From: Aeropyrum sp.
GTDB taxonomy: Archaea; Thermoproteota; Thermoprotei_A; Sulfolobales; Acidilobaceae
NCBI GenBank assembly: GCA_015523465.1
Contig: WAKF01000030.1
Location: 1 to 45,619 of the forward strand
Length of the DNA stretch: 45,619 bases
Reading direction: 5' to 3'
Below are positions 9,179 to 17,732 of this stretch, in pieces; the first letter of the stretch is position 1, and each line of letters begins with the position of its first letter. The notes below the pieces were generated by a model. That model ran no database searches. It was not told the DNA's origin and saw only the letters and a program-made list of their open reading frames with translations. The translations under genes and the position numbers were made by a program.

Positions 9179-9587
9179 GGTGAGACCTACGGAGTCTAGA
9201 GAGAAGGTTTTGAAGGCTGTAAGGACCTTCTTTGACCCCCAGCGGGTAAGAGTCGAAAAGCTAGGGGAGAGTGAGGTGGTAATAGCAGAATCCACGACCC
9301 TAGCAAGCTTAATGAAACTCCACTACGCATTAAGAGTTGAAAGAATACTTGACGCTGCCAGGAACGCTCTAAAGAGGGGAATCCAGTCTAAAAACAGACT
9401 AGTATTCTACCTTCACAAGCAAGCAGCTTATCAGGGTAAAGTGAGTTTCGTAAGTGGAGATCATGAAAGCCCTATGGGGGCAATAAAGGTTACAATAGAA
9501 CACCCAGACGTTAAAGCGGTAATAGACTGGCTAGCACCCTATACTGTAAGAGGGAGGCCCGTCTTCGAGAGAGATATGCCTGAATAA
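9147..9587 (+). CDS. UPF0201 family protein, predicted RNA-binding (dsRBD-like fold)
   Basis: A 146-residue cytoplasmic protein matching the archaeal UPF0201 (COG1931) pattern. It opens with VTVEVEVRPTES and AVRTFFDP, continues with ALRVERILDAARNAL, then NRLVFYLHKQAAYQGKVSFV and a conserved ESPMGAIKVTIEHPD near the end. The family has been proposed to bind RNA from its fold; no biochemical role is established. GTG start at 9147 follows GGGTGA with about six bases of spacing, inside the UPF0200 gene. The overlap of these two families suggests a functional link, which is inference. Confidence 0.78.
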   Translation: MSGVKVTVEVEVRPTESREKVLKAVRTFFDPQRVRVEKLGESEVVIAESTTLASLMKLHYALRVERILDAARNALKRGIQSKNRLVFYLHKQAAYQGKVSFVSGDHESPMGAIKVTIEHPDVKAVIDWLAPYTVRGRPVFERDMPE

Positions 9588-9606
9588 GTAGAGTTAGGTG
9601 TTGACA

Positions 9607-10377
9607 TCAGGGAGCTATTATAGGGACGGGCACCCTTACACCTCCCACCTCTACTACTTCAACCCTAACTCCATAAATCCTTTCGAGCAGGCTCTCTCGA
9701 AGGACATCCTCGGGCCTGCCTATAGCGATCACAGAGCCCCCGTCTAGGAGGATCACAATATCAGCTATGACAGTATGTAGTGGATTATGTGCTGTATAGA
9801 TGATGGTAGAGGTTCTTTTCATGGAGGCTAATATCGAGGCTATGAGCTTCTGGTTTGCAAGGTCTAGGTTTGAGAAGGGCTCGTCAGCTAGTATAAGTCC
9901 TGAAGCCCTCGAGAGCGCCCCAGCTAGAAGTGTAAGCCTTCTCTCGCCACCGCTCATCCAACCCCACCTTGCATCAATTAGCCTCTCAGCTCTAAGGGCA
10001 CCGAATGCCTTCCTCGCATTCTCTAGGTCCTTAGAGCCCCAAAGTAGCGAGGCTTCACTTAAGCCATACCTATGTAGTAAGGCTACGTCGATCCCAGTAA
10101 GCCTCGGATCAACCTCCGGATGTGAAGGTATGTAAGTTACCCTCTTCTTAATGTATGGGCTCTGGGGGTCTCCGTTACAGACTCTAACAACACCTTCACT
10201 AGGTCTTATAATACCTGCTAGGACCCTGAGCAAGGTAGTCTTGCCAGCTCCGTTAGGGCCTATAACGCATACTAGGGACCCTGGCTCGACGTGAAGGTTA
10301 ATCCTTTTCAGGACCTCCACTCCACCGAGCTTAACCTTTACTTCTTCAACATTAACGCTACAGGCCCCCGTCACCAC
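9607..10377 (-). CDS. ABC transporter ATP-binding protein, iron-chelate/cobalamin importer type
   Basis: ATPase of a BtuCDF/FecBCDE-type importer. Walker A is GPNGAGKTT, near residue 45. The signature is MSGGE instead of LSGGQ, Walker B is ILADEPFSNLD and the switch histidine is TAHN. The Q-loop region (ITYIPSHPEVDP-like) is present but carries Ser where Gln is usual. The C-terminal YGVRVEVVEVGG extension is common in this subgroup. The GTG at 10389 lies inside the ribosome binding site AGGAGGTG, so GTG at 10377 (nine-base spacing) is preferred; this removes the overlap with the permease stop. It is the last gene of the binding protein-permease-ATPase operon. Confidence 0.88.
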   Translation of the reverse strand: MVTGACSVNVEEVKVKLGGVEVLKRINLHVEPGSLVCVIGPNGAGKTTLLRVLAGIIRPSEGVVRVCNGDPQSPYIKKRVTYIPSHPEVDPRLTGIDVALLHRYGLSEASLLWGSKDLENARKAFGALRAERLIDARWGWMSGGERRLTLLAGALSRASGLILADEPFSNLDLANQKLIASILASMKRTSTIIYTAHNPLHTVIADIVILLDGGSVIAIGRPEDVLRESLLERIYGVRVEVVEVGGVRVPVPIIAP

Positions 10378-10379
10378 GA

Positions 10380-11336
10380 CTATCTCCACCTCCTAGTGGT
10401 TGAGAGATAGACTAGGAGAGGAGCTCCGATCATGCTAGTTACCACAGTTAGAGGAAGTTCGCGGGGAGCAACTATCAGCCTCGCGGCAACGTCAGCAGCA
10501 AGTGTAATTGAGATGCCGTATAAAATTGCGCCTAGTAGCACCTGCTGGAACCTGCTGGCTCCAACCATTCTAGCGGCCCAAGGAGCTGTAAGGCCTATAA
10601 AGCCTATAGGACCTGCCAGAGCCACCATTGGGGCTACTGAAATAGTAGTGGCTATGGCAGCCAGGGCCCTAACTCTGGAGACCCTTACTCCAAGACCTTC
10701 GGCGTACTCGTCGCCAAGACTCAGAACCTCCAAGCTCCTAGAAGCCAGAGCCATAGCTGTGATGCCTGCTATAGCTAGAGGGAGCGAGGTGAATAGTAGC
10801 TGCCTTTCAACATAGGCGGCAGAGCCTAATAGCCATAGGAACACAGATGGTATCTTATCTGGGAATAAAACCATGATGAGAATCGATAAACCGCTCATAA
10901 TGTATGAGTAGGCAACCCCGACGACGATAAGAGAGTATCCTGTAAGCCCTGAAAGTGCTGACGTGGCTATTACAAGGCTAAAGCCAATTAATCCCCCTGC
11001 AAAGGCTGCAAAGTGAAGTATTATGGGGTGTGAAAGCCCTACAGCCAAGGTAGTGACTACTCCTAGCGAGGCTCCCGATGACAAGCCTACTATATAAGGG
11101 TCTACAAGCGGGTTCCTGAGGGCCTGCTGCATAGTGGCTCCAGAAGCCCCCAGGGAGGCGCCTATAGCTATGAGGGCTAGAGTCCTAACGAGCCTATACT
11201 CTAGTATACCCCTAGTCGCCAAGTCATAATCTGTGAGCAGGTCAAGGGGGTTTATGGTGCCTGCAGGACCTACAGAAACGCTTATAATACTAAAAAATGC
11301 TATGAGAATAAAAGCGGTTACAATACCGCGCTTCAA
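10380..11336 (-). CDS. ABC transporter permease, FecCD/BtuC family
   Basis: A 318-residue polytopic membrane protein of the FecCD family, which normally forms a homodimer of ten-helix subunits importing ferric chelates, heme or cobalamin. Family landmarks include GASLGASGATMQQALRNPL (the conserved Gly-rich segment before QxxxRNPLA), DPYIVGLSSGASLG, the cytoplasmic coupling stretch LGDEYAEGLGVRV and GPIGFIGLTAPWAAR near the end. The TTG start overlaps the binding-protein stop as TTGA, indicating translational coupling. Confidence 0.92.
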   Translation of the reverse strand: MKRGIVTAFILIAFFSIISVSVGPAGTINPLDLLTDYDLATRGILEYRLVRTLALIAIGASLGASGATMQQALRNPLVDPYIVGLSSGASLGVVTTLAVGLSHPIILHFAAFAGGLIGFSLVIATSALSGLTGYSLIVVGVAYSYIMSGLSILIMVLFPDKIPSVFLWLLGSAAYVERQLLFTSLPLAIAGITAMALASRSLEVLSLGDEYAEGLGVRVSRVRALAAIATTISVAPMVALAGPIGFIGLTAPWAARMVGASRFQQVLLGAILYGISITLAADVAARLIVAPRELPLTVVTSMIGAPLLVYLSTTRRWR

Positions 11337-12793
11337 CTTAGGGCTTCACCCAGGAACTCATACACTTTTTCAGGGACTCTCTCCTTAAGGAGGTCTATAA
11401 CATTTAGTGTTGAAGGGTTGACATTCGACGGTACATCGTTAACACCCAGTCCTAGAGACTGGGGAGAGAGTATTGCTAATAAAACATAGACTGCCAAGGC
11501 GGTTCTTGGCGAGGGCCTAGCAAACACATCGGCATAGGCGCCCTGAATTACATATACCCTACCCTCCTTAACTGCAGGTATCTCGTAAGCAGCATCTCCC
11601 AACTGGCTCTCAAGCCAGCTTATAACGTCCTCGGCAGTGATACCCTGATGCCCGGTGACTATCAGTACTTCGGGAGCCCTTTCTAGAAGGCTTTCAACAC
11701 TAACCATAGGCCATCCCATAAGCTTCTCGTCGCTCTCATCACCGTACACGTTGACAGCTCCGAGGGACTCTATTATATCGTGCTCCCAGTTACCCCATCC
11801 CACCACGAATAGAGGTTCTAGCCACACGGCTACAGCTACCTTAACGCCTTCAGCGCCTCCCAGCAAGGCCCTTGCAGCGGAGACAGACGCTTCAAACGAT
11901 ATTAGAGCTTCGTAAGCCTCTACAACGTTCCCTGTCGCCTTTCCAACGATTATCAATGACTTTTTTACGTCGTCTAGACTCTCATTAGGGAGGAGTATGA
12001 CGGGTATGCCATAAGCTTCGAGGAGCTGCTTTACCTGTCTATGTGGAGGCGCCGACGCAACTCCAATAACTAAATCGGGGTTTAAAGAGAGTATCGCTTC
12101 TACACTAGGATTCCAGAAGCCTCCAATGCTGGCAATCTCACCTTTCTCCCTAGCCTCAGCTACACTAGCAGGCCAATCACTATAATCATCGACCCCTACA
12201 AGCTTGTCGAGGGCCCCCACATAGTATAGCGTCTCGGTCACGCTAGGAGCCATACTGACTATTCTCTCAGGCCTAGCAGGAACTATGACGACATCGCCCG
12301 TTCCATCAACGATCTCTGCAGGGAATAGAATTGACTCTGAGACTTTGCTAAGCTCCCGTTTAACCTCTTCGAGAGACGCCCTAAGTTCTTCCACAGTTTT
12401 AATAGCTTCCTCCGATGTCCTACCCGCTTCCTCAATTCTAGTAGATAGTACTTCGAGCTGGGAAGAGAGTTCTGCAACTTTAGCAGCAAGACTCTCTAGG
12501 TCCTTAACAGTAGCAGCACTATTCCTTAAAGCATCTAACTGGCTAGATAGCGCTTCTATTTCGCTCTTTAAACCTTCTAAGCTCTCCTTAGTTACAGCTT
12601 CGTTCCTCAGTGATGCAACCTCGGCTCTTAGAGCGTCAACACTCTCGCCAACACTATTTACCTTCTCCGACGTTTTCTCCAAACCCCTATTAACTTTACT
12701 AATCTCCATGTAAAGGAATCCATAGCCTACGATGCTTAATACTATAAGTATTGCTATAAATCCTATAAGGAGCCTTTGAGCACCAAAAGCCAA
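11333..12793 (-). CDS. Membrane-anchored ABC substrate-binding protein (BtuF/FepB type) with coiled-coil stalk
   Basis: A 486-residue binding protein. It begins with one membrane helix (about 8-28), followed by a coiled coil of about 120 residues (about 31-155). The helical-backbone metal-receptor domain starts near 175 with PERIVSMAPSVTETLYYVGA, VGVDDYSDWP and IGGFWNPSVEAILSLNPDLVI. VGVDDYSDWP is close to the cobalamin-binding BtuF pattern; a ferric chelate remains possible. The stalk is not part of the normal family, where a short signal or lipobox leads straight into the domain; here it would hold the domain away from the membrane. TTG start at 12793, five bases after GGAGGGGGTG. First gene of the three-gene importer operon. 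Confidence 0.88.
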   Translation of the reverse strand: MAFGAQRLLIGFIAILIVLSIVGYGFLYMEISKVNRGLEKTSEKVNSVGESVDALRAEVASLRNEAVTKESLEGLKSEIEALSSQLDALRNSAATVKDLESLAAKVAELSSQLEVLSTRIEEAGRTSEEAIKTVEELRASLEEVKRELSKVSESILFPAEIVDGTGDVVIVPARPERIVSMAPSVTETLYYVGALDKLVGVDDYSDWPASVAEAREKGEIASIGGFWNPSVEAILSLNPDLVIGVASAPPHRQVKQLLEAYGIPVILLPNESLDDVKKSLIIVGKATGNVVEAYEALISFEASVSAARALLGGAEGVKVAVAVWLEPLFVVGWGNWEHDIIESLGAVNVYGDESDEKLMGWPMVSVESLLERAPEVLIVTGHQGITAEDVISWLESQLGDAAYEIPAVKEGRVYVIQGAYADVFARPSPRTALAVYVLLAILSPQSLGLGVNDVPSNVNPSTLNVIDLLKERVPEKVYEFLGEALS

Positions 12794-12919
12794 CTGGACA
12801 CCCCCTCCAGTTTCGGGTTTTGCTAGAAGCTATTAAGTTTAGCCTAGAAACGGCTCTCTTCCTCCGGCATTCCTCTCATAACCCCCGTCGGGGGAAAGAT
12901 GGGAGGGTGAAAGGGTTCT

Positions 12920-14038
12920 TTGAGAGTAGCCCTAGGCTTGCTGATAGCGTCTGCTACTGCGGCTCTAGGTATAGTTGAATCTAGTCTTGCATCGCAGCTT
13001 AGAGAGGTTGTTGAGATGGCAGGACTTGGAGCTAACGGAGAAGTTGTCGTTAAGGGTGCCATAGCATCTGCTGCAGCCATAATGTCTCTTTGGGGTATAG
13101 CTTTAGGAGCCCGAAGGTTTAGAGGGGCTAGGGCGCGGAGAGTAGCCATAATACTATCCTCGGTAGGAGTCTCTACAGCCATGATATCACTGTTATGGCT
13201 GGGCTTAAACCCAGTAACCCTCATGATAGTGTTCCCGGCTTTAGGCGTATTCCTAGGGCTAGCAGCCTTCGCTGCAAGCAATACTATATATGACGATGTA
13301 GACTACACGCTATGGCGTAACGCTCTAGCAGGCTATTACATAGTTTCTTCTCTAGGCTCCTCACTACTCCTACTAGCCCACATCGAAGGCATAGCCCTCT
13401 ACATAATACCGCTAACAGCCCTAGTCTCAGGTGCTATGGCTGCAGCCTTAGCGGGATCCTCTCCCATACCCTACACGTCCTTAAAGGTGTTAGAGAACTT
13501 CGCCACAGCAGCGGCTTTAGGCCCAAGGTTTAGGGGGAGAGGCTTCAAGCTGTATGAGATAGCTAGGATAGCCTCAGCGCTCGGGGCTCTATCAGCGGTG
13601 AAGCTGACGTTGATGGTGGAAGCACAGGGCATCCTAGGACCTACAGCCCCTCTAGTGTATAGTGCCTCCTATAGTATAGGTGTTGGGCTTGCAGCACTAG
13701 AGCCTAGCTTAACCCTTGCATCGTTAATAGCCATTACATCGCTAGCCTTTACCACATATATTGACAACTCCGTAATATCATTAGCGGCAGTCAGCGTCGC
13801 GCTAGGCTACTCAACTCTCACACTAGTATACTATGTACTTGATACAGCCCCCCGGAGGCTCAGAGTAGCAAGTGTCATGACATTCATGTGGACTGCTGCA
13901 GCCAGCGCTGCAGTAGCTCTCCTAGCTCCCATGCTTGAGGTAGCCCCCTCGGCACCAGCTCTAGCTATAGCGCTCATAGGGTTCGCTGTAGCAGAAAAAC
14001 TGAGGCCTAGAGGGATAGAATGGGGGGCTACCCAATAG
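12920..14038 (+). CDS. Polytopic membrane protein of unknown function
   Basis: A 372-residue, very hydrophobic protein rich in Ala, Leu, Ile and Ser, with about ten to twelve possible membrane helices and short basic loops (GARRFRGARARR, GPRFRGRGFKLYEIARI, DTAPRRLRVAS). Helix number and loop charges would fit a transporter such as an MFS relative, but no family motif is visible and I do not assign one. TTG start at 12920 follows GGGAGGGTGA at about 12901-12910. A small hairpin CCCCC-GTC-GGGGG (12882-12894) lies just before that site. The 3' end overlaps the converging GNAT gene by 11 bases. The gene diverges from the stalked binding-protein gene. Confidence 0.6.
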   Translation: MRVALGLLIASATAALGIVESSLASQLREVVEMAGLGANGEVVVKGAIASAAAIMSLWGIALGARRFRGARARRVAIILSSVGVSTAMISLLWLGLNPVTLMIVFPALGVFLGLAAFAASNTIYDDVDYTLWRNALAGYYIVSSLGSSLLLLAHIEGIALYIIPLTALVSGAMAAALAGSSPIPYTSLKVLENFATAAALGPRFRGRGFKLYEIARIASALGALSAVKLTLMVEAQGILGPTAPLVYSASYSIGVGLAALEPSLTLASLIAITSLAFTTYIDNSVISLAAVSVALGYSTLTLVYYVLDTAPRRLRVASVMTFMWTAAASAAVALLAPMLEVAPSAPALAIALIGFAVAEKLRPRGIEWGATQ

Positions 14039-14516
14039 GCTTAAATAGCTCTAGCTGTAGCGGTTTAAACCCCAGGTTCTGATAAAAGCTCTTCGCTATA
14101 ACATTGCCCTCAGGGAAAACGGCTGATATAATCCCCGCACCCCTCTTCCTAGCCTCTTCTATAGCGGACTCGAGTAATAGCTTGCCTACGCCCCTCCTCC
14201 TATACTCGGGCTTCACATAAAGGTCCGTTATCAACGCTTTAATCCTAGGCTCGTAGAAAACCCTATCTACTAGCTCAACACGTATGAACCCCACAGTCTC
14301 ACCTCCAACATCAGCTACAAGTAATATAACACTGCTAGAATTAATGCTAGTCCTAACATATTGCCTAGCAGCGTCAAGGAGGTCCTCTCTAACCCTAAAG
14401 CTGGGATCCAACTCTTCATTGAGAGTCTTCAGCCTGGCTACCATAACTGCTATGCTATCAACGTCGTCCTCTGAAGCCTCTCTCACTGCAGGCCTTAACC
14501 CTTTGGTTGGAATCAC
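14028..14516 (-). CDS. GNAT-family N-acetyltransferase (tandem copy 2)
   Basis: A 162-residue GNAT fold protein expected to move an acetyl group from acetyl-CoA to an unknown amine. The acetyl-CoA motif appears as YVKPEYRRRGVGKLLLESAIEEA, preceded by the beta-strand LITDL and followed by NVIAKSFYQNLGFKPLQLELF. It aligns along its whole length with the gene just upstream (14521-15006), sharing LNEELDPSFR / FNEEFDPAW, the strand before the CoA loop and the FYxxLGF end. The two copies therefore arose by local duplication. Only four bases separate them, so they are co-transcribed. Confidence 0.87.
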   Translation of the reverse strand: MIPTKGLRPAVREASEDDVDSIAVMVARLKTLNEELDPSFRVREDLLDAARQYVRTSINSSSVILLVADVGGETVGFIRVELVDRVFYEPRIKALITDLYVKPEYRRRGVGKLLLESAIEEARKRGAGIISAVFPEGNVIAKSFYQNLGFKPLQLELFKPIG

Positions 14517-14520
14517 GCTC

Positions 14521-15006
14521 CTACACCTCCCTGATAAACGTTGTCATGAACTTCCTGAAGCCCAACTTACTGTAAAACCTCTCTGCAACAACGTTGCTTG
14601 AAGGGATCTCGGCTGCAATCCTAGAAGCGCCCCTCCTTCTAGCTTCTTCAGCAAATCTCTCTATAAGCAACGCTCCAATCTTCTTACCCCGAAACCTTGG
14701 ATGAACGTAAAGCTCTGTTATGACGCCTACGATACTCTCTTTAAGCATCGGTAAGGCCCTCAGATACCCTCTTATATAGCCTACAATGCTTCCCTCGAAC
14801 TCTGCTATGAACGCTATGTCTGCGGTCTCGCCAGAAGCTAGTTTTGAAGCTTCCTCTCTAGCCTTTATGTCAGCGTTCTCACCTAAAACCCACGCAGGAT
14901 CAAATTCCTCGTTGAACGCGTAGAACCTATACATTAGCTCAGCTAATTTCTCAGCGTCCTCAGGCCTCGGAGGTCTCACGGTAAAACCTGCCTCGTACAT
15001 GGCCAC
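14521..15006 (-). CDS. GNAT-family N-acetyltransferase (tandem copy 1)
   Basis: A 161-residue acetyltransferase with the GNAT core VITELYVHPRFRGKKIGALLIERF and the terminal NVVAERFYSKLGFRKF. The CoA pyrophosphate loop reads RGKKIG, slightly divergent from the common R/Q-x-x-G-x-G/A (RRRGVG in its neighbour). The start is ATG at 15006, and an internal ATG three residues later is possible. It begins 10 bases after malic enzyme ends, in the same direction, so transcription is probably shared. The acceptor substrate is not predictable. Confidence 0.87.
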   Translation of the reverse strand: MAMYEAGFTVRPPRPEDAEKLAELMYRFYAFNEEFDPAWVLGENADIKAREEASKLASGETADIAFIAEFEGSIVGYIRGYLRALPMLKESIVGVITELYVHPRFRGKKIGALLIERFAEEARRRGASRIAAEIPSSNVVAERFYSKLGFRKFMTTFIREV

Positions 15007-15016
15007 TCCACCCCCC

Positions 15017-16303
15017 TTACTCAGAGGCCATCCTAGATAGCTTCCTAGCCCTAGATATGATTTCTAGAGCCCTCTCGTACTCTACCCTATAAGTTGTAGG
15101 CTTTCTAGCCAGCCCTTCTTCGGTGGCTTTAGAAGCTACAGCAGCAGCAACTCTAGCATGAACCTTCCAGTCCTCTAAACCCGGTAAGATCCTCTCTTCG
15201 CTTATACCATGTTCCTTTGCGTATTCAGCTAGCTCTTCGGCAGCCGCTATTACCATACCATCAGAAATGCCTTTAGCCCTTACGTCAAGGGCTCCTCTAA
15301 ATACTCCGGGGAACACTAGTGCATTGTTAACCTGGTTAGGCAAGTCACTCCTACCTGTGGCAACTACCTTAGCCCCAGCCCGCTTAGCCTCCTCGGGCCA
15401 TATCTCTGGCGTGGGGTTTGCAAGCGCGAATACTATGGGGTCCTTAGCCATTAGAGAGATCCATTCAGGCTTGATAACCCCGGGGCCGGGCCTACTAGCC
15501 GCTATAAGGGCGTCAGCCCCCTTTAGCGCTTCTTCAGGGCCCGCACCGGGCCTTAGGCCCCCTCCTCCCGTCTCGAGCGCGATCCTATACTTGTACGGGT
15601 TAGAGAAGAGGAGCCTGTCTATGTCGTCCCTGTCAGGGTGGAGCACGCCTTTCCTATCCAGCACAACTATATTGGATGCAGGGACCCCGTATCTGCGGAG
15701 TAAGTTGTAGAGCGCTATGTTAGCGGCTCCAGCGCCGAAAAGCACGAACTTAGACTCCCTAAGATTCTTCCCGACTATGTTAAAAGCGTTTATGAGGCCT
15801 GCTAGAGTTGCGGCGGCAGTACCCTGTTGGTCATCGTGCCAAACAGGTATCTCTAGCTCCCTCCTAAGTATGTCTAGAACCTCAAAACACTTAGGACTCT
15901 CTATATCCTCGATATTCACGCCCCCGAAACTAGGTTCAAGGCTCTTCACAAGGTCAACGAAGTCCGAAGTAGAAGTGTTCTTATGGATCACGGGTATAGC
16001 ATCGACCCCTCCAAGATACTTGAAGAGGAGGGCTTTACCCTCCATTACGGGATATGCAGCTTCAGGTTTCAGCCTGCCTAGTCCTAAAACTCTCGTAGCA
16101 TCACTCACCACAGCCACTATATTCCACCTGCTAGTCAACTCGAAGCTCAAGTCCGGATTCTTCTCTATAGCTAAGCTAACCTCTGCAACGCCAGGGGTAT
16201 ACCAGACTGAGAAATCGTCGAGTGATGCTAAAGGGACCTTGGGAACCACCTCTATCTTGCCTCCGTAGACCCTATGAAGTTGCACAGGATCTCTACGCCC
16301 CAA
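15017..16303 (-). CDS. Malic enzyme, NAD(P)-dependent (oxaloacetate-decarboxylating)
   Basis: Oxidative decarboxylation of malate to pyruvate and CO2. Family sequence runs through the whole protein: GKIEVVPKVPLASLDDFSVWYTPGVAE at the N-terminus (YTPGVA), VMEGKALLFKYLGGVDAIPV, the metal-binding VNIEDIESPKCFEV, VWHDDQQGTA, the Rossmann motif FGAGAANIA, FALANPTPEIWPEEA and the end motif GRSDLPNQVNNALVFPGVFRGALD. The apparent GTG at 16318 lies within the ribosome-binding stretch GTGGGTGG; TTG at 16303, six bases further on, is the likelier start. It is the short archaeal/bacterial form, without a phosphotransacetylase domain. The tandem GNAT genes follow directly. Confidence 0.93.
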   Translation of the reverse strand: MGRRDPVQLHRVYGGKIEVVPKVPLASLDDFSVWYTPGVAEVSLAIEKNPDLSFELTSRWNIVAVVSDATRVLGLGRLKPEAAYPVMEGKALLFKYLGGVDAIPVIHKNTSTSDFVDLVKSLEPSFGGVNIEDIESPKCFEVLDILRRELEIPVWHDDQQGTAAATLAGLINAFNIVGKNLRESKFVLFGAGAANIALYNLLRRYGVPASNIVVLDRKGVLHPDRDDIDRLLFSNPYKYRIALETGGGGLRPGAGPEEALKGADALIAASRPGPGVIKPEWISLMAKDPIVFALANPTPEIWPEEAKRAGAKVVATGRSDLPNQVNNALVFPGVFRGALDVRAKGISDGMVIAAAEELAEYAKEHGISEERILPGLEDWKVHARVAAAVASKATEEGLARKPTTYRVEYERALEIISRARKLSRMASE

Positions 16304-16378
16304 AGAAAAGCCACCCACAAAATTCTATTATTGCTTGGAGCCTCTATATCGCCTTAAGCGCTATTAGACTCCGTGATG

Positions 16379-16816
16379 CTAACAGCCCTCGCTTAACACA
16401 GCTTCTAAGAGGCGATCTGCAGCAGCCCTGTAATCCTCGGGGTAGAATCTAACCCTGAGCATAGGATAGCCTGGAAGCGAGTTGTCAACCTCGTACTCGA
16501 CCTTCAAGCCCCTTGCTGCTTTAAGTGTTATCAATAGAGCCCTACTTATACTATCCAGAGCCTCCTTTAATTCATCAACGCGAAACGGTGACTCGTCGAG
16601 CAAAGGTATTTGAGTCTCTATCATAGCCCCCCTACCAGGCTCGTCCTTAAGCTCTATCACAGCATCTCCCACATGAAGCCTCACCATGTCACCCTCGGCT
16701 TCAAACCTGCAACCTAGATTCTTAAGGCTCTTCTGGAGCTCGGCCGCTATGCCTTTCCCAGCATGGCCTGGAATTCCTACCTCTTCCTCATGACCGTTAC
16801 TCTCCACCTTCAACAC
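16379..16816 (-). CDS. Conserved-looking protein of unknown function
   Basis: A 145-residue soluble protein without signal peptide or membrane helix. Alternating hydrophobic residues (MVRLHVGDAVIELKDEPG), a central helix (VDELKEALDSISRALLITLKAARG) and a final strand-helix unit (PMLRVRFYPEDYRAAADRLLEAVL) suggest an alpha/beta fold. I do not recognise a family or an active site. Its start lies within the last codons of UMP kinase, a 20-base overlap, so translation is probably coupled. Candidate starts are GTG 16816, TTG 16813 and GTG 16807, the last following GGTG poorly. Cysteines at about 36 and 145 are isolated. Confidence 0.6.
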   Translation of the reverse strand: MLKVESNGHEEEVGIPGHAGKGIAAELQKSLKNLGCRFEAEGDMVRLHVGDAVIELKDEPGRGAMIETQIPLLDESPFRVDELKEALDSISRALLITLKAARGLKVEYEVDNSLPGYPMLRVRFYPEDYRAAADRLLEAVLSEGC

Positions 16817-17549
16817 CCAATATGCTACCCTTAATACCCATTAAAGCCTCAATAAAGTTTCTTGGATTGGATCCATCAAAGAATACGACTTTTATATTAC
16901 TTCTCCTAACAATATCAAGCGCTACCCGGTCCCAAAGGGTATAGGTGCCAGCTTTCCTCTCAAAACCCTCTATAATCCTCTCCATGTCGTCGTAAGAGAG
17001 CTTCCTCAAGATCCTACCTCCAGGCTCATCCTCGTAAACCCCCTCTACACCCCGTAAAGCATTAAGCACAACGCTACCCCCTCCGGCCTCTGCAAGGCTA
17101 GCTGCAACAGCATTAGTACTTTGACCCGGCTGCAAGCCCCCCATAACAGGTATAAGGCCTATTTGCACTACCCTGAGAGCCTCCTCTATAGAAGTTATGG
17201 GAACGGGAGGAGAACGCGGATATAATGCTTTTGATAGCATGGAAGCATTTAGCCTCGAAGCCTCTATACCCATGAGGTCTAGCAGGCCCTCATTAAGGCC
17301 AAGCCTTCTTAGAGCTTCAATGTAACTCCTAGCAAGCTCACCTCCCCCCACTACAAAGCCTACCTTAAAACCCATACCCTCAATCTCGGAGACAACCCTT
17401 GTAATGCCGGCAATGTAATCTGCGCTAGGAGGATAGAGAAGACGTCCACTAAGCTTGACAACGATAAGGCTTCCTATGGGGGCTAGGGGCTCGCCACGCT
17501 CGTGCACGGCCATCCCCTCTATGGGTGAGCCATTTAACCCTCCGCTCAC
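16797..17549 (-). CDS. pyrH: UMP kinase, archaeal type
   Basis: Phosphorylates UMP to UDP in pyrimidine biosynthesis. Archaeal PyrH features visible include VVKLSGRLL at the first strand, VGFVVGGGELARSYIEALRRLG (GGG phosphate loop), LDLMGIEASRLNASMLSKAL (UMP-binding helix), VMGGLQPGQSTNAVAASLAE and the late KAGTYTLWDRVALDIVRRSNIKV. The protein has an extra N-terminal stretch of about 25 residues. ATG at 17513 may be the true start rather than GTG at 17549, and neither has an ideal ribosome binding site. An AT-rich element (AATATTATTTAG on the minus strand, about 17560-17572) could be the promoter. It leads the run pyrH-unknown-malic enzyme-GNAT-GNAT. Confidence 0.88.
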   Translation of the reverse strand: MSGGLNGSPIEGMAVHERGEPLAPIGSLIVVKLSGRLLYPPSADYIAGITRVVSEIEGMGFKVGFVVGGGELARSYIEALRRLGLNEGLLDLMGIEASRLNASMLSKALYPRSPPVPITSIEEALRVVQIGLIPVMGGLQPGQSTNAVAASLAEAGGGSVVLNALRGVEGVYEDEPGGRILRKLSYDDMERIIEGFERKAGTYTLWDRVALDIVRRSNIKVVFFDGSNPRNFIEALMGIKGSILGVEGGE

Positions 17550-17732
17550 AGCCCACTAAATAATATTGTAACTTGCCTCTCCTAAGAGTTTAGTCAGATG
17601 TCCTGGCCCTCTTCATAGGCTAGATAGCCTCCGTGCTTTTAACCTTCATCATCCAGACTCGTATTAATAGAGTCCTACTCTCCACACACTCTTATCAAAG
17701 AACCAGGCCTTATTATAGTGCGGTGAGGGTCT

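Noticed and set aside
12882-12894. CCCCC-GTC-GGGGG hairpin considered as a terminator or riboswitch element
   Set aside because: Too short and without a T-run; it may simply be part of the leader ahead of the 12920 gene.
12844-13281. 145-codon minus-strand frame opposite the unknown membrane protein
   Set aside because: The plus-strand frame is longer, strongly hydrophobic in helix-sized blocks and has a proper ribosome binding site; the minus frame is its shadow.
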